64,000 bases of DNA. Origin: Leuctra nigra. Taxonomy: Eukaryota > Arthropoda > Insecta > Plecoptera > Leuctridae. The notes beneath the pieces are model-generated. The model had not been told where the DNA came from, made no database searches, and worked only from the letters and a program-made list of their open reading frames with translations. The stretch lies in assembly GCA_934045905.1 (NCBI GenBank), contig OW203768.1:13172316-13236315 (forward strand), read 5' to 3'. A program made the translations under genes and the position numbers. Position 1 is the first letter of the stretch. The number at the start of each line of letters is the position of its first letter. Below are positions 1 to 9,496 of this stretch, piece after piece.

Positions 1-409
1 CAACCGCGAGCACCAAACGGATTGACCAATTAATTTCAAATTTTCAGCAAGTGTCACCAATACATGCACAATGATACTAGTCAGTTTACATTTTCGATAA
101 AAAAAAATATGTACGGCAGTTGTGATAGCTTAAAGTTGGCCATTTTCAATATTTTCCATGCGCTTTTCCAGTACAAATGTTTAAAAATTAATATGATCAG
201 AATTCATTCAAATATGTTATGAACATGAGAAAAAAATTTGGGGGTGCTCCTATAAGCCGTTCGTCAGTCATAGTTGAGTAAAAAATGGTCCAAAAAAATG
301 GAGCTTGAATTGCCACCTTTTAAAACTACAGAGAAACAAATAAAGTGAAGTGAGTTATTTTAGTTTTAGCTCTGGGAAGTAATTAATTTAATTATTAAAC
401 GGGTTGCAC
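1..409. other. AT-rich intergenic DNA, nothing recognised
   Basis: No open reading frame, RNA gene or clear repeat edge is visible. The stretch leads directly into the degenerate tandem repeat that follows. Confidence 0.5.
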
Positions 410-1330
410 ACACAAATGCCGCGCATCGTTTTTTTCTTCTTTTGGTTATAGACGGGTTTACAATGAGTTCACAGGCAAGTACGATATTTTTGAAGGAAAA
501 CAGAACAGTCAGTATAATTTATATTAGAAATAAAATCAAACAAAAAATGCCGCGCAGCGAAATTTTGGGATTTTGACTACATTAGATCTTTTAAATGATT
601 TTACAGGTACGACGATTTTGAAAGAAAACAGAAAATTCGTTCGTGTATAAAAATCACACATAAAAAAGCCGCCCAGCGAAATTTTTTTTGGCTTTATTAG
701 AACGGGTTTAAAATAATTTTACAGGTGCCTACTAAGTACAATTTTGAAAGAAAACAAAAAAATAAATAAAAATGCATACATAAAAATGCCGCGCAGCGAA
801 TTTTTGTATTTTTGCCACCTTAGGACGGGTTTAAAATGATATTACATTAGCAATAAAATCACACATAAAATAGCCGCGCAGCGAAAATTTTTGTTTTTGG
901 CTACATTAGAACGGGTTTAAATGATAAGTGATTTAAATGATTTTGAAATGAATAAACAAAAACGCGATTTATTTATAAAAAGAAAAGCACACATAATAAT
1001 GCGCTGCAGCTTATTTTTTTGTTTTCGACTACCTAGGACAGGTTTAAAATAATTTTACATTACTCTATTTTTTAAGGAAAACAGAAAAGTTCTTAATTTA
1101 TATAGGTAAGTAATAAAATTATAAATAAAATAGCCGCGCAGCGAAACTTTTTGGTTTTGGCTACATTAAAACGGGTTTTAAATGATTTTACAAGGTACTG
1201 TATTTTTGATAGAAAACAAAAAAAATGCGGCGCAGCTATTTTTTGGTTTTCAACTCTACATTAGCACACGTTTAAAATGGTTTTTCAGGTAGACAATAAT
1301 TGTGAATGATTATTCTTTGTATTAGGCTAC
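410..1330 (+). repeat. degenerate ~85-130 bp tandem repeat, about 8 units
   Basis: A word like GCCGCGCAGCGAAATTTTT recurs near 419, 548, 667, 787, 871, 1132 and, more decayed, near 1000 and 1226. After each comes a segment like ACATTAGAACGGGTTTAAAATGATTTTACAGG and then an A-rich GAAAGAAAAC stretch. Unit lengths and sequences vary, so this is an old minisatellite. No protein can be read through it. The last unit is followed directly by a hAT-like element. Confidence 0.75.
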
Positions 1331-1331
1331 C

Positions 1332-1735
1332 CAAGGGCGTATCCAGGATGAAATCGGGGGGGGGGGGGGGGGGGGGGGGGGAGCGACGACATTACTAATA
1401 TTTTGAAAAATGACGGTGTAAAACAGGGGGTTCGGGGGCACAGCCCCCGAGAAAATTTTGGATCAAGGTCATTCATTTAGGTGCAATTTTGAATCGCAAT
1501 GTATAGCTATTTTGGGAAATTATCAATTACAAAATATAAAAAAATTAGACTAAGAGGTTAAAGAAATTTTTGTGATTTTTAACTCAATTCTAAACAATTT
1601 GGAACGTTTTTGACATGATCTATCTATTTTTAAGTTTTTTCCACATATTATTTTAAATGTGCTTATTTTCTTAGGTGAAATCCTGATTTCGGTGGGGGCC
1701 ATGGCCCCCTCGGCCCACCCCTGAATACGCCCTTG
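1332..1735. mobile_element. hAT-like non-autonomous element (MITE), copy 1
   Basis: The ends are imperfect terminal inverted repeats, CAAGGGCGTATCCAGG on the left and the complement of CAAGGGCGTATTCAGG on the right. The flanks AGGCTACC and AGGCTATA look like a worn 8-bp target duplication, the size typical of hAT transposons. Inside are a run of about 24 G near 1357-1381, the phrase GTTCGGGGGCACAGCCCCCGAG and AT-rich sequence without coding capacity. A second copy with the same ends lies at 23849-24293. The hAT assignment is inferred from TIR and TSD only. Confidence 0.7.
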
Positions 1736-2218
1736 AGGCTATACCCAAGGACGGGTTTAAAATGATTTTGGTGCAATTAATTCAATGGATTCAATGGATT
1801 CATGTTCGTTAATTTACATCCATCATAAATTATACACAGACAAAATGTATCTCAGCGATATTTAAATTTCCTATGCTTCTTTGCTGATAATAAATACTAT
1901 TTTCGATCCAGCATGCATGAAATAAAATACAGAAGATGATTTTCTAACAGTTATGCTGTTTTTATGATTCATCAAATCCTTTCAGTACTGAAAATGGGTC
2001 AATTTAATATTATTTCATAAATATTTTAGTACCTATCCATCCACCCACCGAACCATCAACCTGCAGTTTTTGCAACCATCCACCCACCTAGACCTACTCA
2101 ACCCTAAAATGTTTTAATTGCATTAGCACAAATGTTCATGTTCACTGCATACATTTATTGATAAAAATCTTTTGTTCCCCTTCATTTCCTTTATTGATAT
2201 TTACCTACAATCTATCTA
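1736..2218. other. intergenic, nothing recognised
   Basis: AT-rich sequence with one short CCATCCACCCACC-type direct repeat near 2037-2090. No gene is visible. Confidence 0.4.
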
Positions 2219-2659
2219 GTGGAGCGGTCGCTCCACCCAGCCAAGTCGTACTATACACTCACAGTCACTCAACATACCGTAAATGCCTAATAAACTGAGG
2301 AGCAGACCAAACACTTTTACTGTAAGCAACAACATGGCATTTTCGGCCTACTGGATCTTAAAATTGGAAAATCTCACATTGTTGTGAAATGTCTTAATTT
2401 CGAGCTATGGCCCACCCCACTACATATACCAAATTTGGGAACAATAGGTTATGCCATTTGCGCGCTAGAGGACCGAGAAAACAGTGAAATTACACCACTT
2501 TCTGATTCTGAAGATGATGATTCTGATGATATCAGGAAACCCTGTTGACAGCGCCACAGCCTAAACGGCTAAACCGATCGACCTGAAACTTTTACCACAT
2601 ATGCACTTTTGGCGTCTGATGATACCTTGCCTCTTGTGATTTTTTGTGCCGCCATTTTT

Positions 2660-3255
2660 AAACCGGAAGTGACGTCATAACTCAAAAACGTCTGGACCGA
2701 TTAGAACGAAATTAGCGCCATTCGATTTAGATGGTCATCTATATGAAGTATCAATAAAAAAAATATTATTTTCTTATTTTCTAAACCGGAAGTGACGTCA
2801 TAAATACGCAATATTTAACTTATTTCAACAAATTATACTTAAAATACGTACATAATTAACTTACATTGTAACATAGACAATACAATTTATATATTCAAGG
2901 TAGCAGTGTTCTCGGCCGCCATTCCTGAAACCGGAAGTGACGTCATATATCTAAAACGCCTGTAACGATTGCAACTGAACTAGCTCCTGTGTATTCATTC
3001 TGCTATTTATTTGAAAAATCAATTGTGAAAAATGAATAAATAAATTAATGGTACCGGAAATGGCGGCAGGAACCACTAAATGAAACCGGAAGTGACGTCA
3101 TATATTACAAACGGCATGACCGATTTTACGGAAATATAGGGATTAGGAATTCAGATGGTCGTTCATGAAGGTATCAACTAGATAAAACTAGATTGTTTTC
3201 TTATTACCTATACCGGAATTCGGCCGCTATTTCAAAACCGGAAGTGACGTCATGT
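2660..3255 (+). repeat. left-arm tandem array with CCGGAAGTGACGTCA sites
   Basis: Five exact copies of CCGGAAGTGACGTCA begin at 2663, 2786, 2931, 3086 and 3238, spaced 123-155 bp apart. Between them are diverged spacers containing a GCCGCCATTTT-like word and an ACGGCTGGACCGATT-like word. The same units occur inverted in the right arm. The 15-mer joins an ETS-type core (CCGGAAGT) to the palindromic cAMP-response element TGACGTCA. That either factor binds here is inference. Confidence 0.8.
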
Positions 3256-3443
3256 ATCGAAAACGGCTGGATCGATTATAACGAAACTTAAGCTATTCTT
3301 CTTGGATAATCATTTTCATCTTATACCAAACGCAACTTTTCATAGTAACCAAATCGGTTGAGGCGTATTTTTTTAAAGAAATTAGTCCCTGCTCGGACAT
3401 GTGCTACAAGCTGTATGAATAAACTAACAAAAGAAGTGATATC

Positions 3444-4572
3444 CCAGAAAAAACACTCCGTGTAAAAATACCAGCCAAGTCTCTTTAACTATAAAAAAAA
3501 AAATAGAAGAAATCTAAAAATTCAGCACTGAAAAGGAGTGATATCAAAAAAGGAGCCAAGTCAACGAATTTTCAAAATTTTAATCGTACCATTGAAATAA
3601 AAATATCAACCCCCGAGAAATACTTAAAAAAAGGACTTGGCGCATCGTTTTTTTAAAGACATTTTTCTATTCTTAAGCTTATGCCACTCACATACTACGT
3701 AGTTCAGAAATGCCTAGAAAAATTGGGACAAAACTTTCAAATTAAATATTGAACATTCTGTAAAATATTTTAAATTTAAATATAAGTACGCAAAGAAACA
3801 TAGCATTGTCTTACAAGCAATAAATACAGAACAGTTGTGTTTGTGATTGGTAGGTACCTTTAGTTTTGTGGGTACATCAACATACCTACTACAGCATTAT
3901 ACTTTGAACCTTCTCGCCGTGTAATTAATTGCTATTAATTAACATTTTATACCAAAAAAATTCATAAATTACATAACGTATTACTTTAGATAAAAATCTA
4001 GTCAGTAATTATTTGAGCAGCATGGCTCATTGCACTAGTCACTTATACAAATCTCATTGACGGCCTTCTTGTAATGAGCGCTTTCGCTATTTCCCTCAGT
4101 CACGATATTGAGAAGTATGATTGATTAATATGACCCTAGAAATAGTGGCAATAACGAATAGACTAGGCCGCTTCCGTTTATTCGTTATTCGTTTATCCGT
4201 TTATTTCCTCTGAATATTGACAAAATACCAAAACTGCCAGTAGGTAAGAGTACTAGTTATATTAAAACGTAGTATGATTCGTCGATAATGAATGTGATAT
4301 ACTCAGGAAAATATACTTGTAGAGTTCTTCCTATACTTTTAGGATAGAAAAGTGTCTTTAAAAAAACGATGCGCCAAGTCCTTTTTTTTAAGTATTTCTC
4401 GGGGGTTGATATTTTTATTTCAATGGTACGATTAAAATTTGGAAAATTCGTTGACTTGGCTCCTTTTTTGATATCACTCCTTTTCAGTGCTGAATTTTTA
4501 GATTTCTTCTATTTTTTTTTATAGTTAAAGAGACTTGGCTGGTATTTTTACACGGAGTGTTTTTTCTGGGAT
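3444..4572. repeat. inner long inverted repeat pair, first half-element
   Basis: About 229 bp at 3444-3672 returns as its reverse complement at 4345-4572. Shared words include ACACTCCGTGTAAAAATACC, GAGTGATATCAAAAAAGGAG and GACTTGGCGCATCG. The arms differ at only a few positions. The 0.67-kb centre (3673-4344) shows no coding capacity. Confidence 0.85.
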
Positions 4573-5296
4573 ACAATGTTACTGCTTGCTGTGCAGCAAT
4601 ACGACGTATACACCTCTTCACCATGTTTGTGTGAATACATTATGTTGTATTAGTGGATAATGTAATACTGTTACATTATAAAATGTGTCGCAAGGTGGGT
4701 AGATCCCCTGGCGGGGACCACCCACCCCCAAAAAATGACTGTGCTTGAGCACCAAATTTAGATAGGTCGGCACGCCACTGATGAAAGTGACAGGTTTTGG
4801 CTACACAAACCTGCCACGAATGTCAAATCGAACAATAAAACAATTCAATAAAACAATTAATATTGTAAAACTAACCTTTGATATGAGAGCAGTGAGAGAT
4901 CTTCCTAGATGCGACCACCTTGATCCACACCGACCGAACTGACTGGTAGCTGGTAGGTAAGACCGAAGCAAATACAGTACCGAAGGCTATACAATGTCTA
5001 TGGTATGAGTCATACATCTCCACGTCACAGCAGTATAGTTTAGGGTAGTTTTTACCATAGATAACCTTCAGACCATAGAGGGTGGTGCCCTTCAGACATA
5101 CCTTCAGACCACTGGCTCTACTAGATATAATTCGACCTTTAGTGACTCGCTACCAAGACTTCTTCGTATACTCACAATAATAATGAACAAACGCAGTACA
5201 CATGAAATTATTAGATAATTCAAAACTAGACTAGTTTTTATTCTTGTAAATTACATGTCTTTTGTAATGTAAAAGTAGTTTTTATTGTGTTGGCTG
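4573..5296. other. non-homologous segment inside the composite fold-back
   Basis: This takes the place where the first half-element should have its right arm. It holds short direct repeats (ACCTTCAGACC three times near 5060-5110) and the phrase TATACAATGTCTATGGTAT, which recurs near 51070. No reading frame is convincing. Confidence 0.4.
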
Positions 5297-5331
5297 GAGT
5301 GGAGCGACCGCTCCACTAGATTTAACCCATA

Positions 5332-6605
5332 AAAAAACACTCCGTGTAAAAAAGGCAGCCAAGTCTCTTTACTTTAAAAAAATTCAACACCGAAAAGGAG
5401 TGATATCAAAAAAGGAGCCAAGTCAATGACATTTCCAAATATTTAATCGTATCTTTGAAATAAAAGTATAAACACCGAGAAATACTTTACAAAAGGACTT
5501 GGCGCATCGTTTTTTTAAAGACATCATTCTATCCTAAAAGTGGAAAGAAATTTACAAGTAGGTACATTTTCCTCTTTCTATTAGAGCCAGAATCTATGAA
5601 TCAAGCTACTTTTAGTAATGACTATTTTATAGTTTTGTCAATGGCGATAGAAGCATGATTTTATGCTGTAATATATAAGTAATATAAGGGTGAAAGAATT
5701 ACATAACAATTGGAAGTGGTGAGAATGTAGGTTTCTTTGGAAAACTTCCATGGAGTCAGGAGTCAGGATCCTCATCAGTGTGTTGTGTCTAATGTCCGCC
5801 CGTCCGATCGGGTAGCTCAGTTGGTAGAGCTCTCGCCCGGCAAGTGAGAGGTCCCAAGTTCGTGCCCCGGTTCGGTCGGATATTTTTCACAACACACATC
5901 CCTTCATATCAATTGGAAGTGGGCTCATACAGATTCTTGCAGTACTGTTAATATGGCGATATTAGACTGGTATCTTTTCATAATTTGATCTTGACTGAAG
6001 GAAATCATGAAACGTTGTCAAATAATTACTAACTAATGGAACACAATTATATATTTTTGAAGTGTCAAGTGTATAAAGTTAAATTTTTTAATAGAAATTC
6101 AATATGACTGTCTTCTTTGTGAAATGTATTTTTATAAAATGTGTATTAATAGAAATTGTTACATGATGAGAAGGTATAACGCATGAGACTTAATTATATT
6201 CACCACGAAACAATATTACGAAGATAACTATTGTGTATATTTATAGAAAGCATAGACAACAAGTTTCATAGCGTATATAATCATATAGAAAATATTTTAC
6301 AGAAGGTATGTATAATATGTACCTAATTGAAAGATGTTTCCCTATTATTCTAAACATTCAAAATGACGGTTGTATATAAATGGCACATGCTTATGAATAG
6401 AAAAATGTCTTTAAAAAAACGATGCGCCAAGTCCTTTTGTAAAGTATTTCTCGGTGTTTATACTTTTATTTCAAAGATACGATTAAATATTTGGAAATGT
6501 CATTGACTTGGCTCCTTTTTTGATATCACTCCTTTTCGGTGTTGAATTTTTTTAAAGTAAAGAGACTTGGCTGCCTTTTTTACACGGAGTGTTTTTTTCT
6601 GGGAT
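5332..6605. repeat. inner long inverted repeat pair, second half-element
   Basis: About 200 bp at 5332-5540 returns inverted at about 6393-6605, with the same key words as the pair at 3444-4572 but many substitutions that distinguish the two pairs (for example GGCAGCCAAG instead of ACCAGCCAAG). Each pair therefore belongs to its own element copy and the arms have been homogenised, or arose, within a copy. The centre carries the tRNA-like sequence at 5806-5878. Confidence 0.8.
5806..5878 (+). pseudogene. tRNA-like sequence, Ala(GGC)-like anticodon loop
   Basis: A cloverleaf can be drawn: acceptor GATCGGG with TTCGGTC (all pairs allow G-T), a D arm GCTCAGTTGGTAGAGC, anticodon stem CTCGC/GTGAG with loop CCGGCAA, and T loop TTCGTGC. 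The T stem has two mismatches and position 33 is C instead of U, so a functional tRNA is unlikely. It is flanked by inverted GTGTGTTGTG and CACAACACAC, which suggests it travels as part of a mobile repeat. Related tRNA-like units occur on the minus strand near 33.9 and 34.3 kb. Confidence 0.6.
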
Positions 6606-6771
6606 ATCACTTCTTTTGTTAGTTTATTCATACAGCTTGTAGCACAGCTTGTGTCCGTGCAAGAACTTATTTCTTTAAAAAAATACGCCTATGCCGATTT
6701 GGATACTTAGAAAAGTTGCGTTTGGTATATAAGATTAAAATAATTATCCAAGAAGAATAGCTTTAAGTTTC

Positions 6772-7320
6772 GTTACAATCGGTCCAGCCGTTTTCGATAT
6801 ATGACGTCACTTCCGGTTTTAGCAATGGCGGCCGAAAATAATGTCGTCTTGAATTCATAATTATTACTCCTACACATTTCCAAAATTTGGTTGCAATCGG
6901 TACAGCCGTTTTTGATATATGACGTCACTTCCGGTTTTAACAATGGCGGCCGAAAATAATGTCGTCTTGAATTCATAATTATTAGTACAACACATTTCCA
7001 AAATTTGGTTGCAATCGGTACAGCCATTTTCGATATATGACGTCACTTCCGGTTTTAACAATGGCGGCCGAAAATAATGTCGTCTTGAATTCATAATTAT
7101 TAGTACAACACATTTCCAAAATTTGATTGCAATCGGTACAGCCATTTTCGATATTTGACGTCACTTCCGGTTTTAACAATGGCGGCCGAAAATAATGTCG
7201 TCTTGAATTCATAATTATTAGTCCAACACATTTCCAAACTTAGGTTGCAATCGGTACAACCGTTTACGATATATGACGTCACTTCCGGTTTTAAAAATGG
7301 CCGCCGAGAACACTGCAACC
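6772..7320 (-). repeat. 118-bp tandem array, right arm, with TGACGTCACTTCCGG
   Basis: Exact TGACGTCACTTCCGG begins at 6802, 6920, 7038, 7156 and 7274, precisely 118 bp apart. Each unit also carries a CGGTACAGCCGTTTT-like word, AATGGCGGCCGA and AATTCATAATTATTAG. Short overlapping reading frames here only reflect the tandem repetition. More diverged units continue to about 7860 (TGACGTCATTTCCGG at 7408 and 7441, TGATGTCACTTCCGG at 7558). This is the inverted counterpart of the array at 2660-3255. Confidence 0.9.
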
Positions 7321-8272
7321 TTGAATTTATAATTATTTACAAAGTACGTTTACTTATATCTATTTTAAAGTATAAAGTGGTGAATTTAGCGTCATTTAGC
7401 ATATTTATGACGTCATTTCCGGTATAGGTCATAAAATGTGTGACGTCATTTCCGGTTTCGATATTTGAATCATCAAATATTACTGATTACATAAAGTTGA
7501 CCGTCTAAATCGTTTAGCGCTGGTTTTGTTCTAATCTGTTTAGCCGTTTTTGAGACATGATGTCACTTCCGGTTTCAAAATGGCGTCTTCCGGTTGGTTT
7601 TATAACAATTCAAATGAGATGTCAAAAGTACATACGTTACATAAATATCAAAATAATAGGATCAACCTTTGTTGCCAAAATGCCAATAGATGTATTTCAA
7701 ATTTCATTACGTCATTTCCTGTTTCGTTAACATAATTTTTAGTATTTTGCTACTGATAATGCATATAGATGACCGTCTGAATCGTTTGGCGCAAATTTCG
7801 TTCCAATCGGTCCAGCGGTTGTCGAGATATGATGCCACTTCCGGTTTCAAAATGGCGGCACAAAAAAGTCATAGGGAGAAGGTTAAATCAGACGCCAAAA
7901 GTGCACACGTGGTAAAAATGTGAGATCAATCGGTTCAGCCGTTTAGGCTGTGGCCTGTTTACCGGATTTTAGCTCCAGCCTACTACTACTAAGATTATTA
8001 TTATGAAAACCGCCCTAAAACACTGTTTTCACGGCCCTCTAGCGCGCAAAGGGCGTAACCTATTGTTCCCAAATTTGGTATATGTTGTAGGGTGGGCCAT
8101 AGCTCGAAATTAAGATATTTCGCAACAATGTGAGATTTCTCAATTTTAAGATCCAGTAGGCCGAAAATGCCACTTTGATGCTTACAGTAAAAGTGGGTTT
8201 GCTCCAGCCTTTATATGAGAGTGTGCGCGCGCCGTACGACTTGGCTGGCGTGGAGCGACCGCTCCACTAGAT

Positions 8273-8510
8273 TAATTGTATTACCAAATGAAAAATAAGT
8301 GATAACTACTTTAAATAACAACCAATACATTGTTTTCATTCTCATGCCCATTCTACAATGCTATTTCATGGAAATTAGTTCAAACATTTCAACATTTCAA
8401 CATTTTGAACAGAAATTGCATTTTATACTTGACAAGTGAACTATCTCCAACAGGAAATCAGCTAATTTTAGATGATTGGCTTATTAAATGTAATATTCAC
8501 GAAAATATAT
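8273..8510. other. AT-rich spacer
   Basis: Short spacer after the fold-back terminus. No gene or repeat was recognised. Confidence 0.4.
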
Positions 8511-8960
8511 TAATACTAGCTGACCGGCCCGGCGTTGCTCGTGCTGATGGGGAGTGTCCTACATAAAAGCAGAAAATCCGGGGATAGTTTCACACTTGAC
8601 AATATCCTTCCCGTAGAATGTCTGCGTGGTCTGCATAATATGCGCTCATGCTCCCGCGCGTAGATAACGTGTCTATTTTTATGTCATTTTTCCTCAATTA
8701 GGGATGGCTTGGGGGGGGGGGGGGGGGGGGGGGGTAGGTTGAGTACGTCCACATAACGTGTGTTGCTTCCCATATAGAATCTCCCTGCCAAATATGGTCA
8801 TGCTTGCGCGTGTAGAAAAGTGTATATTTATATATTATTTTGAATATTTCAAATTAGGGGTGGTTTACGGGGGAGGGGTTGAGTACGGTCCTAATGTGGG
8901 CTGGTCCCGTAGAATGTGTGCCTAATATTATGGTCATGCTGATGTGATCATCCTATCAAA
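8511..8960 (+). repeat. interspersed repeat fragment starting CTAGCTGACCGGCCCGGC, ~2.5 imperfect internal units
   Basis: The head ACTAGCTGACCGGCCCGGCG resembles a very common invertebrate interspersed repeat head. After it, a ~170-bp block that starts CCCGTAGAATGT and ends GGTTGAGTACG is repeated near 8619, 8768 and (partial) 8912. A run of about 24 G sits near 8710. No coding frame is kept. The class of element is uncertain. Confidence 0.5.
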
Positions 8961-9047
8961 GTTACACCCACTCTTTGCCTCAGAATGTATGAACTAACTC
9001 CAAATTTGTCATTTTGAGCTAAAGCTTGTCGAAAGTTTCAACAGAGC

Positions 9048-9161
9048 TAATTTGATATTATGTGTCTACAAGTGGATTATTTCAACACCAAATAATTAGT
9101 AATGACCATACATTAATTTGGTATTGAAATAATCCACTTGTAGACACATAATATCAAATTA
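9048..9161. repeat. hairpin with ~46-bp arms
   Basis: TAATTTGATATTATGTGTC at 9048 and its continuation to about 9094 return as an almost perfect reverse complement at about 9114-9161, leaving a loop of about 20 bases. The pairing includes AAGTGGATTATTTCAA. It could be a small fold-back element; no target duplication was seen. Confidence 0.8.
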
Positions 9162-9296
9162 CTTCCTTCATCTGCAGGAAGGTCGCCGCCAGAAGATGAA
9201 GGAAGTAAGTCCTTCGAAACGTCGCGAACGGCCCTTATCAGGGCCACCAGCACCTTCATCGGAACAAACCGTCACCACTTCCCTGCAAAGTTAAAT
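9162..9296 (+). repeat. retroelement-like fragment with stem-loop and CCTTCGAAACGTCGC motif
   Basis: ACTTCCTTCATCT at 9161 pairs with AGATGAAGGAAGT at about 9195, and the following GTCCTTCGAAACGTCGCG resembles the tail region of invertebrate retroelements. The arrangement AGATGA, short stem, GAAAC faintly recalls a hammerhead ribozyme core, but the invariant CUGA is not present. Treated as an unclassified fragment. Confidence 0.35.
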
Positions 9297-9423
9297 TTGT
9301 TCGCTTTCATTGAAATTTAGTAATTATGGGTTTTAAGACCAGGAATATCTATTTGCCTTGGAATAATTCAAAGAGAGATCTCTAACTATTTAACTAATAA
9401 AACAATGCGCACAGGTATACTTC

Positions 9424-9429
9424 TTTATT
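9424..9429 (-). other. poly(A) signal for LRR gene 1
   Basis: AATAAA on the minus strand, about 70 bp beyond the stop codon of the LRR-like gene. Position and sequence fit a standard polyadenylation signal. Confidence 0.55.
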
Positions 9430-9496
9430 GAACAAAATAACATTAAACTCGCAAAATGCATTAGTTTACAGGTTAGCACTTCTTAATTTGTGTTAG

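Larger units (their letters stand above)
2219..8272. mobile_element. composite fold-back element, ~6 kb
   Basis: The two outer ends are inverted copies: the left begins CTAGTGGAGCGGTCGCTCCAC and is followed by AGCCAAGTCGTAC; the right ends with the same sequence reversed. Homology between arms continues inward for more than 1.2 kb, from 2219 to about 3680 on the left and from about 6393 to 8272 on the right. A third, internal copy of the right terminus sits at about 5297-5320, so the structure reads as two related elements joined, 2219-5320 and about 5321-8272, the second lacking its left arm. Each half has an inner inverted pair, and the arms hold tandem arrays. There is no transposase. Long TIRs with tandem arrays recall the Foldback/Galileo type of Drosophila, but that is only an architectural analogy. 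Confidence 0.75.

Noticed and set aside
5806..5878. Functional tRNA-Ala
   Set aside because: The T stem has mismatches and U33 is missing; the inverted flanks point to a mobile repeat.
6773..7318. Four overlapping minus-strand frames of 72-91 codons with the same peptide repeats
   Set aside because: They are translations of the 118-bp tandem array in successive frames, with no coding signal.
9180..9230. Hammerhead ribozyme
   Set aside because: The invariant CUGANGA core is not present; kept only as a weak finding.
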